A stretch of 64,000 bases of DNA from Aureibaculum algae (lineage in GTDB: Bacteria > Bacteroidota > Bacteroidia > Flavobacteriales > Flavobacteriaceae), in NCBI RefSeq assembly GCF_006065315.1, contig NZ_CP040749.1, forward strand, positions 868,001 through 932,000, given 5' to 3'. Of this stretch, positions 9,774 to 20,120 are shown in pieces; within the stretch, counting starts at the first letter, position 1, and the number at the start of each line of letters is the position of its first letter. Position numbers and translations under genes: made by a program. The notes under the pieces were generated by a model. That model saw only the letters and a list, made by a program, of their open reading frames with translations, was not told where the DNA came from and searched no databases.

Positions 9774-11543
9774 ATGTCAGATCATCATCATAAAGAAACT
9801 TTTGTAACGAAGTACATCTTTAGTCAAGATCATAAAATGATTTCTAAGCAGTATCTAATTACAGGTATTGTTATGGGTTGTATAGGCGTGTTTATGTCTA
9901 TGTTGTTTCGTTTACAATTAGCGTATCCAGAACAATCTTTTAGCATAATAGAAGCTTTTTTGGGTAGAGCTGGTGAAGGTGGTGTTATGACACCAGATAT
10001 GTATTTATCTTTGGTTACTATACACGGTACCATTATGGTATTTTTTGTATTAACGGCAGCATTGAGTGGTACATTTAGTAACCTTTTAATTCCGTTCCAA
10101 ATTGGTGCTAGAGATATGGCATCTCCATTTCTTAATATGTTATCATATTGGTTATTCTTTTTATCAAGTGTAATCATGTTGTTGTCATTGTTTATTGAAA
10201 CAGGCCCAGCAAATGCGGGTTGGACAATCTATCCTCCATTAAGTGCATTACCTCAGGCAATATCAGGTTCTGGTTTAGGTATGACGATGTGGTTAGTATC
10301 TATGGCTATCTTTATTGCTTCATCTTTAATGGGAGCATTAAACTATATCGTAACGGTATTAAATTTGAGAACTATTGGAATGAAAATGACAAGGTTGCCA
10401 TTAACCATTTGGGCATTTTTTGTTACTGCAATAATTGGTGTGGTTTCATTTCCAGTATTATTATCAGCAGCATTATTATTGATAATGGATAGAAGTTTTG
10501 GAACTTCGTTCTTTTTATCAGACATATATATAGCGGGTGAGGTATTACATTATAAAGGAGGTTCTCCAGTATTGTTTGAACACTTATTTTGGTTCTTAGG
10601 TCACCCTGAAGTATACATTGTAATTTTACCTGCAATGGGTATTGTATCTGAAGTATTAGCAACGAATTCACGTAAACCAATATTTGGATATAGAGCAATG
10701 ATTATTTCTATAATCGCTATTGCATTTTTATCTACAATCGTTTGGGGTCACCATATGTTTGTAACAGGTATGAATCCATTCTTGGGTTCTGTGTTTACAT
10801 TTACAACCTTATTAATTGCCATACCATCTGCTGTAAAAGCATTTAACTGGATAACAACCATATGGAAAGGTAATTTACGGATGAATCCTGCCATGTTATA
10901 TTCTATAGGTTTTGTTTCTACTTTTATTACAGGAGGGCTAACAGGATTAATTCTTGGAGATAGTGCAATTGACATTAACGTACATGATACTTATTTTGTA
11001 GTAGCTCACTTCCACTTAGTAATGGGTGTATCTGCTATTTTTGGAATGTTTGCTGGTGTGTATCATTGGTTTCCGAAAATGTATGGAAAAATGATGAATA
11101 AAGACTTGGGTTATTTACATTTCTGGTTAACAGCAATTTCTGCTTATGGAGTGTTTTTTCCAATGCACTTTATTGGTCTAGCAGGTTTACCAAGACGTTA
11201 TTATAACAATACTGCATTCCCAATTTTTGATGATTTATTACACATTAATAAAGTAATGACCATCTTTGCTATTATTGGTGGATTGGCACAAATTATATTT
11301 TTAGCAAACTTTTTCTTTAGTATTTACAAAGGAAAACGAGCTCCTAAAAATCCTTGGCATGCAAATACATTAGAGTGGACTACTGAAGTAGACCACATCC
11401 ATGGTAACTGGGCAGGTGAGATACCAGCAGTGCACCGTTGGCCATATGACTATAGTAAAATTGATGAAAACGGAGACCTATGGGGTGGACAAGATTTTAC
11501 ACCACAAACAGTTCCAATTCGCGATGGCGAAGAAGAATTTTAG
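9774..11543 (+). CDS. coxA: Cytochrome c oxidase subunit I
   Basis: 589 residues with about 12 membrane helices. Haem and copper ligands are visible: WFLGHPEVYIVILPAMG (CuB His and cross-linked Tyr, near residue 275), GHHMFVTGM (the two CuB His) and HDTYFVVAHFHLVMG (haem a3 and haem a ligands). The HPEVY tyrosine and K-channel-type context place it with A-type haem-copper oxidases. It is the site of O2 reduction and the last gene of the act-cox operon: a strong terminator follows 20 bases after the stop. Confidence 0.95.
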   Translation: MSDHHHKETFVTKYIFSQDHKMISKQYLITGIVMGCIGVFMSMLFRLQLAYPEQSFSIIEAFLGRAGEGGVMTPDMYLSLVTIHGTIMVFFVLTAALSGTFSNLLIPFQIGARDMASPFLNMLSYWLFFLSSVIMLLSLFIETGPANAGWTIYPPLSALPQAISGSGLGMTMWLVSMAIFIASSLMGALNYIVTVLNLRTIGMKMTRLPLTIWAFFVTAIIGVVSFPVLLSAALLLIMDRSFGTSFFLSDIYIAGEVLHYKGGSPVLFEHLFWFLGHPEVYIVILPAMGIVSEVLATNSRKPIFGYRAMIISIIAIAFLSTIVWGHHMFVTGMNPFLGSVFTFTTLLIAIPSAVKAFNWITTIWKGNLRMNPAMLYSIGFVSTFITGGLTGLILGDSAIDINVHDTYFVVAHFHLVMGVSAIFGMFAGVYHWFPKMYGKMMNKDLGYLHFWLTAISAYGVFFPMHFIGLAGLPRRYYNNTAFPIFDDLLHINKVMTIFAIIGGLAQIIFLANFFFSIYKGKRAPKNPWHANTLEWTTEVDHIHGNWAGEIPAVHRWPYDYSKIDENGDLWGGQDFTPQTVPIRDGEEEF

Positions 11544-11563
11544 GATTCCAATTTTAAAACTAT

Positions 11564-11600
11564 AAAAAACCTCTTAAATCTAGATTTAAGAGGTTTTTAT
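11564..11600 (+). terminator. Rho-independent terminator after coxA
   Basis: A perfect 11-base stem, CCTCTTAAATC (11570-11580) with GATTTAAGAGG (11583-11593), is flanked by A6 on the left and T5 on the right. The flanks extend the stem, and the structure could also work in the other direction. It ends the act-cox operon. Confidence 0.88.
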
Positions 11601-11661
11601 TTATACAAGAAATACTAAATGTAATAGTAGATCATGATACATAAAGGCCTTTATTTTTTCC

Positions 11662-11669
11662 TATATTTG
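11662..11669 (+). promoter_or_regulatory. Putative -7 box for the penicillin acylase gene
   Basis: TATATTTG matches the Bacteroidota -7 consensus TAnnTTTG and lies 18 bases before the ATG at 11688, just after the coxA terminator. No clear -33 TTG is seen at the expected distance. Confidence 0.45.
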
Positions 11670-11687
11670 AGAAAACAATCTTAACCC

Positions 11688-14069
11688 ATGCGTATCGTCA
11701 AAAAACTACTTAAATATTTAGTACTTCTTATAGTTTTAATAGGGATTGCTCTTTACTTTTTTGTACAACACTTAAAACCTACTTATAATGGAGAATTAAA
11801 CTTAAGCTCATTATCTGATAAAGTAGAAGTTTATTATGACGATTATGGCGTGCCGCATATTTACGCTCAAAATGAATTAGATGCCAGAAGAGCGTTAGGC
11901 TATGTACATGCCCAAGATAGATTATGGCAAATGGAGGTCATTAGAAGATTAGCCGCAGGACGACTTTCAGAATTGTTTGGAGAAAAACTAATCAGAACAG
12001 ACAAGTTTTTTTCAGGATTAGGTATTGAAGAAGCGTCGGCAAAAACCATTGCCAACTTAAACAAACATTCAAAAGCGTATAAGCAGACCATGGCGTATAT
12101 AGATGGTATAAATCAGTTTATAAAAAACGGACCAAAACCGATAGAGTTTTATTTAGTTGGTTTAGACAAAGAAGAATACACTTTAAACGACGTTTATAAT
12201 GTATTTGGCTATATGGCCTTCAGTTTTGCAATTGCACACAAGACAGACCCCTTATTAACGGAAATAAAGGAAAAATTAGGTGCAGATTATTTAAAAGAAC
12301 TGAATATAACCATTACCGAAAATTCAACACTTATTAAAAATGAAGTAAATCATATTTTAGAAAAAGGATTGGCCAATGCAGTAAATGATATCTATGAAAA
12401 TTTACCCATCTCGCCTTTTATCGGAAGTAATAGCTGGGTAATTGGAGCTGATAAAACAAAAAATGGTAAAGTTATATTAGCTAATGATCCACATATTGGT
12501 TTTAGTCAACCTTCGGTTTGGTACGAATCGCATATCAAAACACCTAATTATGAGTTGTATGGTTATAATTTGGCCTTAACTCCATTTCCATTACTCGGTC
12601 ATAATAGAAAATATGGTTATGGTATTACCATGTTTGAAAATGACGATGTCGATTTTTATTTCGAAGAAAATAATCCTCAAAATAAAAATGAATATAAAAC
12701 AGTTGATGGATTTAAAACGTATCAAGTAATTGACAAAGAAATAAAAGTTAAAGATTCAGAATCGGTTAAGTATCAAATAAAAGTAAGTGAGCACGGTCCA
12801 CTAATGAATGGTATTATTGAGCACATTACAGATGAGCGACCTATAGCTATGGATTGGATATATACCAAATTAAATAATAAGCTTTTAGATGCTTGCTACG
12901 GTATGTCTCATTCAATGTCACTTTACGATTTTAAAGAGGCCGCGGCATTAATTCACGCTCCGGGTTTAAATATGATGTATGGTGATGCTGATGATAATAT
13001 AGCATGGTTTGCTGCAGCAAAATTATATAAATTGAATGATAGTGTAAATCCAAAAGTCATATTAAACGGAGCTAGTGGAACAAATGAAAAAGTTAAATAT
13101 TTAGACTTTTCTCAAAACCCTCAAGCCATAAATCCGAAAAGCAACTATGTGTATTCCGCCAATAATCAACCCGATTCTATTGATGGAAGGTTGTATCCTG
13201 GCTATTATTTACCAGAAGATAGAGCGAAACGAATTGTACAATTGTTAGAAGCAAAAAACGATTTCACCAAAGAAGATGTAATGGTTATGATTAATGATGT
13301 TACCAGTGCTGTAACACCATCAATAGTGGAGAATGTATTAACAAGTATAAAAGCAGATGATTTTAATGATAATGAAAAAAAAGCCATTCAAATTTTACAA
13401 AATTGGGATGGTAATTATCAGCTAGAAAGTATCGCTCCGACAATTTACAATCGCTTTATATATGCATTTTTAGTCAATACTTTTAAGGATGAAATGGGGT
13501 CTAGTTTTAATCAGTTTATAAATACCCGGTTACAAAAGAGAATGAATGCATTTCAAATGGCAAAAGACAATTCCATATGGTGGGATGATATTTCTACGCA
13601 AGGCAAGGTAGAAACCAAACAACATATTATTACAAAATCTATAAAAGATGCGGTTGCTTTTTTGGAAAATCAACTAGGGAAATCGATTGATGAATGGACG
13701 TGGAATAAAGTGCACACTGTGGAGCACAAACATCCTATGGGGGAAATTGCGGCATTACGAAGCTACTTTAATGTTGGACCTTTTGAAATAAATGGAGGTT
13801 CAGAAGTAATAAATAATTTGGGGTTTAAGCTGGATAGTACAGGATATTATCAAGTCGCATTTGGTCCATCAACACGAAGGGTAATTGACTTTTCAGACAT
13901 AGAAAATAGCAAGAGCATTTTACCAACTGGGCAATCGGGTAATGTACTGAGTAAACATTACAAAGACCAAGCTGAAAAGTATAATAAAGGGGAGTTTGTA
14001 CCTATGCTTTTGAATGAAAAGGTGATTAAAGGGTTTAAGCAGAAGTTGGAGTTTAAATCAACCAATTAA
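11688..14069 (+). CDS. Penicillin acylase family (S45) Ntn-hydrolase
   Basis: 793 residues, the usual size for the S45 family. An N-terminal membrane anchor or signal (residues 5-27) precedes the alpha-chain region (VEVYYDDYGVPHIYA; YVHAQDRLWQME), and the self-cleavage site is at G246/S247 in FIGSNSWVIGADKT. Ser247 would become the N-terminal nucleophile after maturation. The downstream NDPHIGFSQPSVWYE matches the substrate-pocket region. The family cleaves amide bonds of penicillins, acyl-homoserine lactones or other N-acyl compounds; the natural substrate cannot be told from sequence. It is a single-gene unit with terminators on both sides. Confidence 0.88.
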   Translation: MRIVKKLLKYLVLLIVLIGIALYFFVQHLKPTYNGELNLSSLSDKVEVYYDDYGVPHIYAQNELDARRALGYVHAQDRLWQMEVIRRLAAGRLSELFGEKLIRTDKFFSGLGIEEASAKTIANLNKHSKAYKQTMAYIDGINQFIKNGPKPIEFYLVGLDKEEYTLNDVYNVFGYMAFSFAIAHKTDPLLTEIKEKLGADYLKELNITITENSTLIKNEVNHILEKGLANAVNDIYENLPISPFIGSNSWVIGADKTKNGKVILANDPHIGFSQPSVWYESHIKTPNYELYGYNLALTPFPLLGHNRKYGYGITMFENDDVDFYFEENNPQNKNEYKTVDGFKTYQVIDKEIKVKDSESVKYQIKVSEHGPLMNGIIEHITDERPIAMDWIYTKLNNKLLDACYGMSHSMSLYDFKEAAALIHAPGLNMMYGDADDNIAWFAAAKLYKLNDSVNPKVILNGASGTNEKVKYLDFSQNPQAINPKSNYVYSANNQPDSIDGRLYPGYYLPEDRAKRIVQLLEAKNDFTKEDVMVMINDVTSAVTPSIVENVLTSIKADDFNDNEKKAIQILQNWDGNYQLESIAPTIYNRFIYAFLVNTFKDEMGSSFNQFINTRLQKRMNAFQMAKDNSIWWDDISTQGKVETKQHIITKSIKDAVAFLENQLGKSIDEWTWNKVHTVEHKHPMGEIAALRSYFNVGPFEINGGSEVINNLGFKLDSTGYYQVAFGPSTRRVIDFSDIENSKSILPTGQSGNVLSKHYKDQAEKYNKGEFVPMLLNEKVIKGFKQKLEFKSTN

Positions 14070-14123
14070 TTATAATTCATTAATTAGGAATTTTAAAATT
14101 ATTTAGTAACATTTGTATAAGAA

Positions 14124-14186
14124 ATGAAAACAAGAAATTTAATCAATACTACTATTCTTAATGTCGTGATTATTCCATGGCAGTAA
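14124..14186 (+). CDS. Putative ilv leader peptide (20 residues)
   Basis: A short open frame reads MKTRNLINTT then ILNVVIIPWQ and a TAA stop. It holds four Ile, two Leu, two Val and three Thr codons, with Val-Val-Ile-Ile just before the end. It is followed at once by alternative antiterminator and terminator stems and then ilvD. This is the expected form of a ribosome-stalling leader peptide that senses charged branched-chain tRNAs. An imperfect -7 box (AACATTTG, 14108-14115) lies just upstream, which would make the transcript almost leaderless. The call rests on composition and position only; no homologue comparison was possible. Confidence 0.65.
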   Translation: MKTRNLINTTILNVVIIPWQ

Positions 14187-14230
14187 TTGGGAATGTATTA
14201 TTATTTTAAAATATAATAACCTTCCTAATT
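14185..14230 (+). promoter_or_regulatory. Putative antiterminator stem of the ilv attenuator
   Basis: AATTGGGAA (14185-14193) can pair with TTCCTAATT (14222-14230) over nine bases with one G-U pair. The AT-rich stretch between them (about 14196-14218) can itself fold into a stem. This pairing would use up the left arm of the terminator at 14218-14241. The left arm overlaps the leader stop codon, so a ribosome at the stop would mask it, while one stalled on the Val-Val-Ile-Ile codons would leave it free. A rival pairing ATTCC (14172-14176) with GGAAT (14190-14194) could act as the protector stem. Confidence 0.55.
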
Positions 14231-14248
14231 TTAGGAAGGTTTTTTTTT
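14218..14248 (+). terminator. Terminator hairpin of the ilv attenuator
   Basis: AACCTTCCTAA (14218-14228) pairs with TTAGGAAGGTT (14231-14241) and is followed by an unbroken T run to 14248. It sits about 180 bases before ilvD and 32 bases after the leader peptide stop. It could also be read as a plain terminator for the acylase gene, but the leader peptide and overlapping antiterminator favour attenuation. Confidence 0.8.
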
Positions 14249-14425
14249 GAATTGAATATAATTTATTTTAGTAATTAAAACACTGAAAGTCAATATGTAA
14301 CGTAATAAATTGTCAATTGAATTTAATGTAGTAATAAGATAAGACATTTAAATAAATCATGTAAAAACTACTTTCGTAGATGCATAGTAAAATTTCAGTA
14401 GTACCCAAATCGATAATAAAGTTTT
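14249..14425 (+). other. Untranslated stretch between ilv attenuator and ilvD
   Basis: AT-rich sequence with no open frame of note. With the leader and terminator (14124-14248) it completes the 356-base gap between the acylase gene and ilvD. No second promoter of the TAnnTTTG type was recognised. Confidence 0.5.
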
Positions 14426-16099
14426 ATGATAAATAAATATAGTAGAGTCGTAACTCAAGATGATACCCAACCAGCTGCACAAGCCATGTTACATGCTGTG
14501 GGATTAAGTGATGAAGATTTTAACAAAGCCTTAGTTGGTATTGCTAGTACAGGTTATGAGGGGAACCCTTGTAACATGCATTTAAACGATTTGGCCAAGC
14601 TCGTCAAGCAGGGTACAAAAGATGCTGATATTGTTGGTTTAATTTTTAATACGATTGGTGTAAGTGACGGTATATCTATGGGGACACCTGGTATGCGTTT
14701 TTCATTACCTTCTCGTGATGTTATTGCTGATTCTATGGAAACAGTAGTACAAGCTATGGCATATGACGGAATGGTTACGGTTGTTGGTTGTGATAAAAAT
14801 ATGCCTGGAGCCTTAATAGCGATGTTGCGATTAAATCGACCATCGATTTTAGTATATGGAGGAACAATTGCATCAGGTTGTCATAACGATAGAAAATTAG
14901 ATGTTGTTTCTGCATTTGAAGCTTGGGGCGAAAAAGTTGCAGGTACAATGGGTGAGGAAGAATATAAAGCAATTATTCATAAAGCAATTCCAGGAGCTGG
15001 TGCTTGTGGAGGTATGTATACTGCAAACACTATGGCTTCGGCTATTGAAGCGTTAGGTATGGCTTTGCCATATAATTCTTCAAACCCAGCAATTAGTGCT
15101 GAAAAAGAAGCAGAAAGTATTGCAGCAGGTAGTGCCATGCGTTTATTATTAGAGAAAGATATTAAACCTTCAGATATTGTCACACGTAAGTCATTGGAAA
15201 ATGCGGTGCGTTTGGTAACTATTTTAGGAGGTTCTACAAACGCAGTATTGCACTTCTTAGCAATAGCTAGAGCTGCAGATATTGAGTTTACTTTAGCAGA
15301 TTTTCAAAGAATTAGTGATGAAACACCATTTTTGGCTGATTTAAAACCAAGTGGTCAATATTTAATGGAAGATGTGCATCGAGTCGGTGGTATTCCAGCA
15401 GTACTAAAATATCTTTTAGTGAATGGTTTGTTACATGGTGATTGTTTAACTGTAACAGGAAAAACATTGGCAGAGAATTTAATAGATGTTGAAGATTTAT
15501 CAGATGGTCAAGATGTTATAAAACCGTTGGAAAACCCAATAAAAGCTACAGGTCATTTACGTATCATGTTCGGTAATTTGGCAGAAGAAGGTTGCGTAGC
15601 AAAAATAACAGGAAAAGAAGGCCTACGCTTTCAAGGTACTGCAAGAGTATTTGATAGTGAATTTGAAGCCAATGATGGAATTAGAGATGGTATTGTAAAA
15701 AAAGGAGATGTTATCGTTATCCGTTATGAAGGCCCAAAAGGTGGTCCAGGAATGCCAGAAATGTTGAAGCCAACAGCAGCCATTATGGGTGTTGGTTTAG
15801 GTAAAGATGTGGCATTGATTACCGATGGTAGATTTTCCGGTGGTACACACGGTTTTGTGGTAGGACACATTACACCAGAGGCTCAAGATGGAGGTACAAT
15901 TGCCTTAGTTGAAAACGGTGATGAGATTATTATTGACGCAGAAACAAATAGTATTACGGTAACGGTATCTGATGAAGAGTTGAAGCGACGAAAAGCCAAC
16001 TGGAAACAACCAGATTTAAAATTTAGTAAAGGAGTATTATACAAATATGCAAAAACGGTTTCGTCAGCATCAAAAGGATGTGTAACAGACGAGTTCTAA
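14426..16099 (+). CDS. ilvD: Dihydroxy-acid dehydratase
   Basis: 557 residues, normal for IlvD. Iron-sulfur cysteines are visible in [23 protein letters not shown] and [15 protein letters not shown]; the C-terminal [15 protein letters not shown] motif is also typical. It dehydrates dihydroxyisovalerate and dihydroxymethylvalerate to the keto acids that precede valine and isoleucine. It is the first gene of the ilv operon; ilvB starts 10 bases after its stop. The attenuator upstream would control it. Confidence 0.96.
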   Translation: MINKYSRVVTQDDTQPAAQAMLHAVGLSDEDFNKALVGIASTGYEGNPCNMHLNDLAKLVKQGTKDADIVGLIFNTIGVSDGISMGTPGMRFSLPSRDVIADSMETVVQAMAYDGMVTVVGCDKNMPGALIAMLRLNRPSILVYGGTIASGCHNDRKLDVVSAFEAWGEKVAGTMGEEEYKAIIHKAIPGAGACGGMYTANTMASAIEALGMALPYNSSNPAISAEKEAESIAAGSAMRLLLEKDIKPSDIVTRKSLENAVRLVTILGGSTNAVLHFLAIARAADIEFTLADFQRISDETPFLADLKPSGQYLMEDVHRVGGIPAVLKYLLVNGLLHGDCLTVTGKTLAENLIDVEDLSDGQDVIKPLENPIKATGHLRIMFGNLAEEGCVAKITGKEGLRFQGTARVFDSEFEANDGIRDGIVKKGDVIVIRYEGPKGGPGMPEMLKPTAAIMGVGLGKDVALITDGRFSGGTHGFVVGHITPEAQDGGTIALVENGDEIIIDAETNSITVTVSDEELKRRKANWKQPDLKFSKGVLYKYAKTVSSASKGCVTDEF

Positions 16100-16109
16100 A
16101 ATATAAATT

Positions 16110-17843
16110 ATGAGTACAGAAACACAAACTGTTAAACCAACAACAACTTCTAAAATGGTAAATATTTCGGGTGCAGAAGCCGTTATCAAATGTTTGTTAG
16201 AAGAAGGTATTGATTTAATTTATGGCTATCCAGGTGGAGCAATTATGCCTGTTTATGATGAGCTATATAAGTACCAAGACAAGTTACAACATGTATTAAC
16301 ACGTCACGAGCAAGGTGCTACACACGCTGCTCAAGGCTACGCAAGGGTTACAGGTAAAGTTGGAGTTGCCATTGCAACTTCGGGCCCTGGAGCAACCAAT
16401 TTGGTTACGGGTATTGCAGATGCTCAAATAGATTCTACACCAATGGTCTGTATTACAGGTCAGGTGGCAAAACACTTATTGGGTTCTGATGCTTTTCAAG
16501 AAACGGATATTATTGGTATATCAATGCCGGTTACGAAGTGGAGTTATCAAATTACTGATGCTTCTGAAATTCCAGAAATTATGGCGAAGGCATTTTATAT
16601 AGCTCGCTCTGGAAGACCTGGTCCTGTTTTGATTGATATAACTAAAAATGCTCAGTTTGAAAAATTCGATTTCGAATATAAAAAATGTACTTCGGTACGC
16701 AGTTATAAAGCAATACCAGATATAAATGAGCATGCTATAAATACTGCCGCTGAAATTATAAATGAGGCTAAAAAACCAATGATCGTTTTTGGTCAAGGTG
16801 TTATTTTAGGTAAGGCAGAAGAAGAATTTAAAGCATTAATAGAAAAAGCAGGAATTCCTTCGGCTTGGACTATTTTAGGCTTATCAGCATTGCCAACAGA
16901 CCATCCGTTAAACGTTGGTATGGTAGGTATGCATGGAAATTATGGTCCTAACAAATTAACAAACGAGTGTGATGCACTTATCGCAATTGGTATGCGTTTT
17001 GACGATCGTGTTACTGGAAATTTAGATTCCTACGCGAAACAAGCAAAGATTGTTCATTTTGAAATTGACCCTGCCGAAGTTGATAAGAATGTGAAAACAG
17101 ATGTTGCTGTATTGGGAGATGTTAAGGAAACCCTAGCTAAAATTTTACCAAAAATCAATAAAAATTCTCATGCAGATTGGATGCAAGAATTTAAAGATTA
17201 TATGGACATCGAATATGATAAAGTCATTAAAAATGATTTATATCCTGAAAAGGAAGGTTTAACTATGGGTGAAGTTATCAAACAGATTAATGAAGCCTCA
17301 AAAGGAGATGCTATTATTGTATCTGATGTTGGTCAACACCAAATGATAACCTGTAGGTATGCTAAATTTAATAAGTCTAAAAGTAATGTAACTTCTGGTG
17401 GATTAGGTACAATGGGCTTTGCTTTACCTGCGGCTATTGGGGCAAAAATGGGACAACCTGATAGAGATGTGGTTGCCATAATTGGAGACGGGAGTTACCA
17501 AATGACTATACAAGAGTTAGGTACTATTTATCAAACAAAAGTACCTGTAAAAATTGTAGTGTTAAACAACGAGTTTTTAGGGATGGTACGTCAATGGCAA
17601 CAACTATTTTTTGATAAAAGATATGCCTCTACAGAAATGATTAATCCTGATTTTATAACCATAGCAAAAGGGTATCATATTGAAGCGGAGCAAGTCTCAA
17701 AAAGAGAAAATTTAGCAAGTGCAGTTCAAAGAATGATGGATTCAAAAGATGCTTTCTTTTTAGAAGTTTGTGTAGAAAAAGAAGGGAATGTATTTCCTAT
17801 GATTCCTTCAGGTGCAAGTGTTTCAGATGTTAGATTAAGTTAA
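16110..17843 (+). CDS. ilvB: Acetolactate synthase large subunit
   Basis: 577 residues. Thiamine-diphosphate enzyme features are present: GYPGGAIMPVYDEL, the catalytic Glu in TRHEQGATHAAQGYAR, SGPGATNLVTGIADA, and the C-terminal cofactor motif GDGSYQMTIQELGTI ending in NNEFLGMVRQWQ. It condenses pyruvate with pyruvate or 2-oxobutyrate, the committed step to valine and isoleucine. The regulatory subunit gene follows after 12 bases. Confidence 0.96.
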   Translation: MSTETQTVKPTTTSKMVNISGAEAVIKCLLEEGIDLIYGYPGGAIMPVYDELYKYQDKLQHVLTRHEQGATHAAQGYARVTGKVGVAIATSGPGATNLVTGIADAQIDSTPMVCITGQVAKHLLGSDAFQETDIIGISMPVTKWSYQITDASEIPEIMAKAFYIARSGRPGPVLIDITKNAQFEKFDFEYKKCTSVRSYKAIPDINEHAINTAAEIINEAKKPMIVFGQGVILGKAEEEFKALIEKAGIPSAWTILGLSALPTDHPLNVGMVGMHGNYGPNKLTNECDALIAIGMRFDDRVTGNLDSYAKQAKIVHFEIDPAEVDKNVKTDVAVLGDVKETLAKILPKINKNSHADWMQEFKDYMDIEYDKVIKNDLYPEKEGLTMGEVIKQINEASKGDAIIVSDVGQHQMITCRYAKFNKSKSNVTSGGLGTMGFALPAAIGAKMGQPDRDVVAIIGDGSYQMTIQELGTIYQTKVPVKIVVLNNEFLGMVRQWQQLFFDKRYASTEMINPDFITIAKGYHIEAEQVSKRENLASAVQRMMDSKDAFFLEVCVEKEGNVFPMIPSGASVSDVRLS

Positions 17844-17855
17844 TTATATAATTAG

Positions 17856-18377
17856 ATGGAAGATATTCAAAAATTTACATTTTCGGTTTATACTGAAAAT
17901 AATATAGGTATATTAAATCGCCTTTCGGCCATATTTTTAAAGCGTCATTTCAACATTGAAAGCATGACTGTTTCTAAGTCGGAAATTGACGATGTGCACA
18001 GATTTATTTTTGTGGTAAATATCACAAAATCACAATCAGATAAGTTGATTGGTCAATTAGAAAAACAGATTGAAGTCATAAGAGCCTATTCTCATACTGA
18101 GGATGAAATTATATACCAAGAGACTGCTTTGTTTAAAATTTCTTCAAAACACCTTTATGATGAAGACATTCAAAGTAGACTGAAATTTAAAAGAGCAAAT
18201 ATAGTAGCCATTACACCACATTATTTTGTAATTGAAGCTACAGGCTTAAAAGATGAGATAGACAATATGCATGATAAACTGAAGCCTTATGGTTTATTAC
18301 AATTTGTTCGTTCTGGACGTATTGCAATTTCAAGACCTAAAATGGCTATTTCAGAATTATTAAAAGAATATAGTTAA
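17856..18377 (+). CDS. ilvN: Acetolactate synthase small (regulatory) subunit
   Basis: 173 residues. An N-terminal ACT domain (about 5-80, NNIGILNRLSAIFLKRHFNI and ESMTVSKSE) is followed by the C-terminal small-subunit domain. It binds the large subunit and mediates feedback inhibition, usually by valine. It is tightly coupled to ilvB; the next gene, ilvC, is separated by 165 bases. Confidence 0.93.
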   Translation: MEDIQKFTFSVYTENNIGILNRLSAIFLKRHFNIESMTVSKSEIDDVHRFIFVVNITKSQSDKLIGQLEKQIEVIRAYSHTEDEIIYQETALFKISSKHLYDEDIQSRLKFKRANIVAITPHYFVIEATGLKDEIDNMHDKLKPYGLLQFVRSGRIAISRPKMAISELLKEYS

Positions 18378-18542
18378 TAGTAATTATTGTCCCTTTCAGG
18401 ATTTTAAGGGGAATATCTCATAGTGGTCACTTTTCATTTTTTTTGAAGTGATAGTTGTAAGGAAAATGTATGGAGAAGAGCTTCTCGATATTTAAATAAA
18501 TTATAAAAATAAATAAATCAAACAATAATAAAGTATCAAAAA
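18378..18542 (+). other. ilvN-ilvC spacer with weak inverted repeats
   Basis: The 165-base gap holds two small inverted repeats: CCCTT with AAGGG near 18393-18411, and TCACTT with AAGTGA near 18426-18450. Neither is followed by a T run at the right place, so neither is called a terminator. They may be mRNA processing or stability elements. Confidence 0.3.
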
Positions 18543-20018
18543 ATGACAAATTATTTTAACACACTACCATTAAGATTACAATTGGAACAATTGGGGCAAT
18601 GTGATTTTATGGACCAATCAGAATTTACAGAAGGTGTAAAAGCTTTAAAAGGTAAAAAAATTGTAATTGTTGGTTGTGGTGCACAAGGATTGAATCAGGG
18701 ATTAAACATGCGTGATTCAGGTTTAGATATTTCTTATGCCTTAAGAGAAGGTGCAATTAAAGAAAAAAGAGCTTCTTTTAAAAACGCATCTGAAAATGGA
18801 TTTACTGTTGGTACCTATGAAGAATTGATTCCAACGGCTGATTTAGTTTCAAACTTAACACCAGATAAACAACATACTGCTGTAGTAAAAGCGGTAATGC
18901 CTTTGATGAAAAAAGGAGCTACATTATCTTATTCTCACGGCTTTAACATTGTTGAAGAGGGTATGGAAGTGCGTAAAGATATTACTGTCATTATGATTGC
19001 ACCAAAATCTCCTGGATCAGAAGTAAGAGAAGAATATAAGAGAGGATTTGGAGTTCCTACATTAATTGCTGTTCATCCAGAAAATGATCCTGAAGGAAAA
19101 GGTTTTGAGCAAGCAAAAGCGTATGCTGCTGCAACAGGAGGAGATAGAGCAGGAGTGTTAAACTCTTCATTTGTAGCTGAGGTAAAATCAGATTTAATGG
19201 GAGAGCAAACTATTCTATGTGGTTTGTTGCAAACAGGTTCAATTTTGTCATTTGATAAAATGGTTGCAAAAGGAGTTGACGCTGCTTATGCTTCAAAATT
19301 AATCCAATACGGTTGGGAAACTATTACCGAAGCTTTAAAGCATGGTGGTATTACAAATATGTTAGACAGATTGTCAAATCCTGCTAAAATTAAAGCCTTC
19401 AAGTTAAATGAAGAGTTGAAGCAAATAATGCGTCCACTTTTTCAAAAACATATGGATGATATTATGAGTGGTCATTTTTCAAAAACGATGATGGAAGATT
19501 GGGCTAACGGTGATAAAAACTTGTTAACTTGGAGAGAAGCTACAGGTGAAACTGATTTTGAAAAAACAGAAAATACAAGTCAAGAAATTTCAGAACAAGA
19601 ATATTTTGATAATGCAGTTCTTATGGTTGCGTTTGTGCAATCAGGTGTTGAATTGGCTTTTGAAACAATGACAGAAGCGGGTATAAAACCAGAATCTGCC
19701 TATTACGAATCATTACATGAAACGCCATTAATTGCCAATACTATCGCAAGAAAAAAACTGTTTGAAATGAACAGAGTAATTTCTGATACTGCAGAATATG
19801 GTTGTTATTTATTTGATCATGCTTGTAAGCCATTATTAACCGATTTTATGAAAGGTATAGATATTGATGTAATTGGTACGGCATATGGAAAAGATAAAGA
19901 TAATGGAGTTGAAAATCAAGAATTAATAGCAGTGAACAAAGCGATAAGACAACATCCAGTTGAGAGTATTGGAGCAAGCTTAAGAGCTTCTATGACGGCA
20001 ATGAAAAAAATTGTTTAA
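18543..20018 (+). CDS. ilvC: Ketol-acid reductoisomerase (long, class II form)
   Basis: 491 residues, the long class II size found in Bacteroidota and enterics. The nucleotide-binding site [20 protein letters not shown] lies near residues 38-57. The doubled C-terminal knotted domain contains the Mg-binding region ([17 protein letters not shown]) and ends [18 protein letters not shown]. It converts acetolactate and acetohydroxybutyrate to dihydroxy acids with NADPH and Mg. A strong hairpin-plus-T-run follows about 100 bases after the stop. Confidence 0.96.
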   Translation: MTNYFNTLPLRLQLEQLGQCDFMDQSEFTEGVKALKGKKIVIVGCGAQGLNQGLNMRDSGLDISYALREGAIKEKRASFKNASENGFTVGTYEELIPTADLVSNLTPDKQHTAVVKAVMPLMKKGATLSYSHGFNIVEEGMEVRKDITVIMIAPKSPGSEVREEYKRGFGVPTLIAVHPENDPEGKGFEQAKAYAAATGGDRAGVLNSSFVAEVKSDLMGEQTILCGLLQTGSILSFDKMVAKGVDAAYASKLIQYGWETITEALKHGGITNMLDRLSNPAKIKAFKLNEELKQIMRPLFQKHMDDIMSGHFSKTMMEDWANGDKNLLTWREATGETDFEKTENTSQEISEQEYFDNAVLMVAFVQSGVELAFETMTEAGIKPESAYYESLHETPLIANTIARKKLFEMNRVISDTAEYGCYLFDHACKPLLTDFMKGIDIDVIGTAYGKDKDNGVENQELIAVNKAIRQHPVESIGASLRASMTAMKKIV

Positions 20019-20120
20019 TAAAAAGATTGAGATATAGTATGTTTCTGCCTTCTTGGTAGTGATTTAAAAGAGCGTTTTACGGTACTATATTTTTAAATTT
20101 TAACACAAAATAATAATTTT

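Noticed and set aside
9830..10177. 115-codon minus-strand frame inside coxA
   Set aside because: Antisense to a highly conserved membrane protein; composition reflects the opposite strand only.
11688..14069. Acyl-homoserine lactone acylase (quorum quenching) as a firm call
   Set aside because: The family motifs allow it, but nothing in the sequence or neighbours fixes the substrate, so only the family name is used.
18378..18542. Attenuator before ilvC
   Set aside because: The hairpins are weak, not followed by T runs, and no regulatory leader frame is present.
20039..20059. Six-codon frame (M-F-L-P-S-W) as a leader peptide for the ilvC-ilvA terminator
   Set aside because: Too short and lacks a run of Ile, Thr or Val codons; no alternative stem with the terminator was found.
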